Shown: positions 63,701 to 64,000 of the stretch, in pieces
How positions within the stretch are numbered: position 1 is the first letter of the stretch
How the letters are laid out: the number at the start of each line of letters is the position of its first letter
Source of the DNA: Chitinivibrionales bacterium
Lineage (GTDB): Bacteria; Fibrobacterota; Chitinivibrionia; Chitinivibrionales; FEN-1185
Length of the DNA: 64,000 nt
Reading direction: 5' to 3'
NCBI GenBank assembly: GCA_035516255.1
Contig: DATJAL010000031.1
Location: 62,001-126,000, forward strand
Notes under the pieces: generated by a model
What the model was told of the DNA's origin: nothing
The model's database searches: none
Seen by the model: only the letters and a program-made list of their open reading frames with translations
Made by a program: the position numbers and the translations under genes

Positions 63701-63771
63701 GCAGGGCGGGCGCGGTGGATTTGAACGGATTCAAAAATGAACAGATATTGAGCGTGCTGGCAACGATATGA
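60766..63771 (+). CDS. hdrA: Complete double-module HdrA
   Basis: 1001 residues. Module 1 has the FAD loop G11-G-G-V-A-G16 and [4Fe-4S] sites C107-xx-C110-xx-C113-xxx-C117 and C154, C162, C165, C169. [18 protein letters not shown] segment near 450 links to module 2, which starts near residue 590 ([20 protein letters not shown]). Ferredoxin sites end the protein (about 938-985, [11 protein letters not shown] ... [11 protein letters not shown]). HdrA is the flavin-bifurcating core of heterodisulfide-reductase-like complexes. It provides the reference for the split copy 8 kb upstream. Confidence 0.92.
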   Translation: MTTHKKAMVVGGGVAGIQAALDLADMGVETFLVESGPSIGGRMAQLDKTFPTNDCAMCILSPKLVQAGGHPYLRIITNAEVTGIAGQAPDLQVTVLKHPRYVDESKCTGCGICTSKCPAKMPDPYNKGLSQTKAIRIPFPQAVPAIAVIDPSKCLYLNKGTCRLCEKSCGTNAINFKQKEEVLTLEVGSVVLACGTAEFDARLKGEYGYGIFPNVVTSIEYERLLSASGPTSGHIVRPSDKKEPKKIAILQCVGSRDLSAAGEHCSAICCMQAAKDAIITQEHLPNAKSTIFYMDIRAYGKGFDRFIDKARDRHDTSFVNGRISSVESDPVTNDLKIGYITQDGTVKSATFDLLVLSVGIRPSPLSMATARRLDVTLDGSGFVATGDMTPVSTVKQGVFVCGSMSGPKDIPESVMEASGAASAAATVLGCLPVKKIKVEMPAQKDLRGEPPRIGVYVCRCGINIASVVDVPAVVKYAATLPGVKFAGELMFSCAQDSQKAIRAAIEQHRLNRLVVAACTPRTHEPLFQKTLESAGINPYLFEFANIREHCSWVHQKEPQKATEKACGLVRAAIAKVKLASPLYKKSMGVNRGALVIGGGLAGLTAALDLADQGYAVSLVEKTGELGGNLLHVHSTLSGEKTGTMLEGLVDKVKKHPNIKTHLRSNIKNVAGYVGNFKTELEDGHVFEHGAVIVAAGANQYEPVEYSYGKDSRIITQRQLEDLLHSDNLQSVISNQQSIVMIQCVGSREGKRDFCSRVCCSNAIKNAIAIKEKNPKIPVYILFRDIRSYGLREKYYRIAREKGVIFVRFDKDEKPEVSVKGGHLVVKVKDEVLKKTLAIRPGLLVLSTGIAANPDNKALSQFLKVPLDQDGFFLEAHMKLRPVDFATDGVFVAGLAHYPKDISETIAQARAAAGRAATVLSKDSLESEGKISSVRQELCSGCGACAAVCAYSAIELDPVKRIAVVNEALCKGCGACAASCRAGAVDLNGFKNEQILSVLATI

Positions 63772-63779
63772 ATACAATG

Positions 63780-63864
63780 CACCGCAAAGGCGCAAAGAGC
63801 GCAAAGATAAAAATGATGTACAAGAACATTCTCACGTCCTTTGCGTACTTTGCGTCTTTGCGGC
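63780..63864. repeat. CACCGCAAAG-type palindromic repeat, copy 7
   Basis: CACCGCAAAGGCGCAAAG ... CTTTGCGTCTTTGCGGCG, 85 bases, between hdrA and the third MvhD-like gene. The shortest copy, with little sequence between arms. Confidence 0.9.
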
Positions 63865-63889
63865 GAGTTTTTTCATGAGGAGATCAACC

Positions 63890-64000
63890 TTGACCAAGCC
63901 TTCCCAGACCTATGAACCCACGATCGTGGCGTTCCTCTGCAACTGGTGCTCCTATGCCGGCGCCGACCTTGCCGGCGTGAGCAGGATGCAGTATCCGGCC
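63890..64000 (+). CDS. mvhD: MvhD-like iron-sulfur subunit, copy 3 (3' end outside window)
   Basis: The first 37 codons are present. TTG 63890 is preferred (GAGGAG 7 bases upstream); an in-frame ATG at 63875 adds five codons. The visible sequence includes [15 protein letters not shown], the MvhD N-terminal block, nearly matching copy 2. It shows the cluster continues past the window. An HdrB gene may follow. Confidence 0.8.
   Translation, partial: MTKPSQTYEPTIVAFLCNWCSYAGADLAGVSRMQYPA

Noticed and set aside
48161-63864. Palindromic repeats as a CRISPR-like array
   Set aside because: Copies are 2-5 kb apart with genes between them, are inverted repeats and vary in length.

Overview
The window is about 64 kb of moderately GC-rich bacterial chromosome. 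It looks like an anaerobe of the Fibrobacterota/Chitinivibrionia kind or another FCB-type lineage. That placement is inferred from secreted glycoside hydrolases with short C-terminal sorting-like domains, many small lipoproteins, PEGA and FecR proteins, two sigma-54 activators, and a large Hdr/Nuo/Met redox cluster. No rRNA, tRNA, CRISPR array or transposase gene was recognised.

Region 1 (1-12.7 kb) holds small envelope proteins, a nitroreductase, a cupin, the decayed C-terminal end of an accessory SecA2-type ATPase gene, a secreted GH2-like enzyme beside a three-repeat surface protein, and a solitary AbiEii-type nucleotidyltransferase. Region 2 (12.7-31 kb) is mixed housekeeping and envelope. 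It contains a methyltransferase, a sigma factor/FecR pair, queF, mnmA and tgt (tRNA modification), dxs (isoprenoids), a DUF4038 glycoside hydrolase, a transglutaminase-like protein, an outer-membrane protein, an AmpS-like peptidase and an NqrF-like reductase. Region 3 (31-44 kb) has a tight DUF2400 - ptsI - sigma-54 regulator operon in which the regulator carries an arsenate-reductase-like domain. A NifA-like activator, a GH44-like hydrolase, gapN and an alpha/beta hydrolase follow.

Region 4 (44.3 kb to the end, continuing past it) is one co-directional cluster and the most interesting part. Its order is NrpR-type regulator, MvhD-like protein, MetF, a GltB-related ferredoxin protein, GltB2-type glutamate synthase, fused GATase/GXGXG subunit, a HdrA N-terminus fused to NuoE, NuoF, NuoG N-terminus fused to the rest of HdrA, MvhD-like protein, MetV, HdrC-like protein, complete double HdrA, and a third MvhD-like protein. 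The two Hdr/Nuo fusions together make exactly one HdrA plus NuoE and a NuoG N-terminus. It looks as if a nuoEFG cassette had been inserted into hdrA in the linker after its first [4Fe-4S] site. My inference is an NADH-linked, probably flavin-bifurcating, Hdr-type electron hub. It would serve methylene-tetrahydrofolate reduction (MetF/MetV) and a glutamate synthase that lacks its own GltD, under a 2-oxoglutarate-type regulator.

All six intergenic gaps of more than 100 bp inside this cluster contain a copy of the same palindromic repeat (CACCGCAAAGGCGCAAAG ... CTTTGCGTCTTTGCGGTG). A seventh copy lies at 36.6 kb. A second, GC-rich dispersed repeat of about 135 bp occurs at 16.8 and 40.8 kb, with possible fragments at 4.4 and 29.6 kb.
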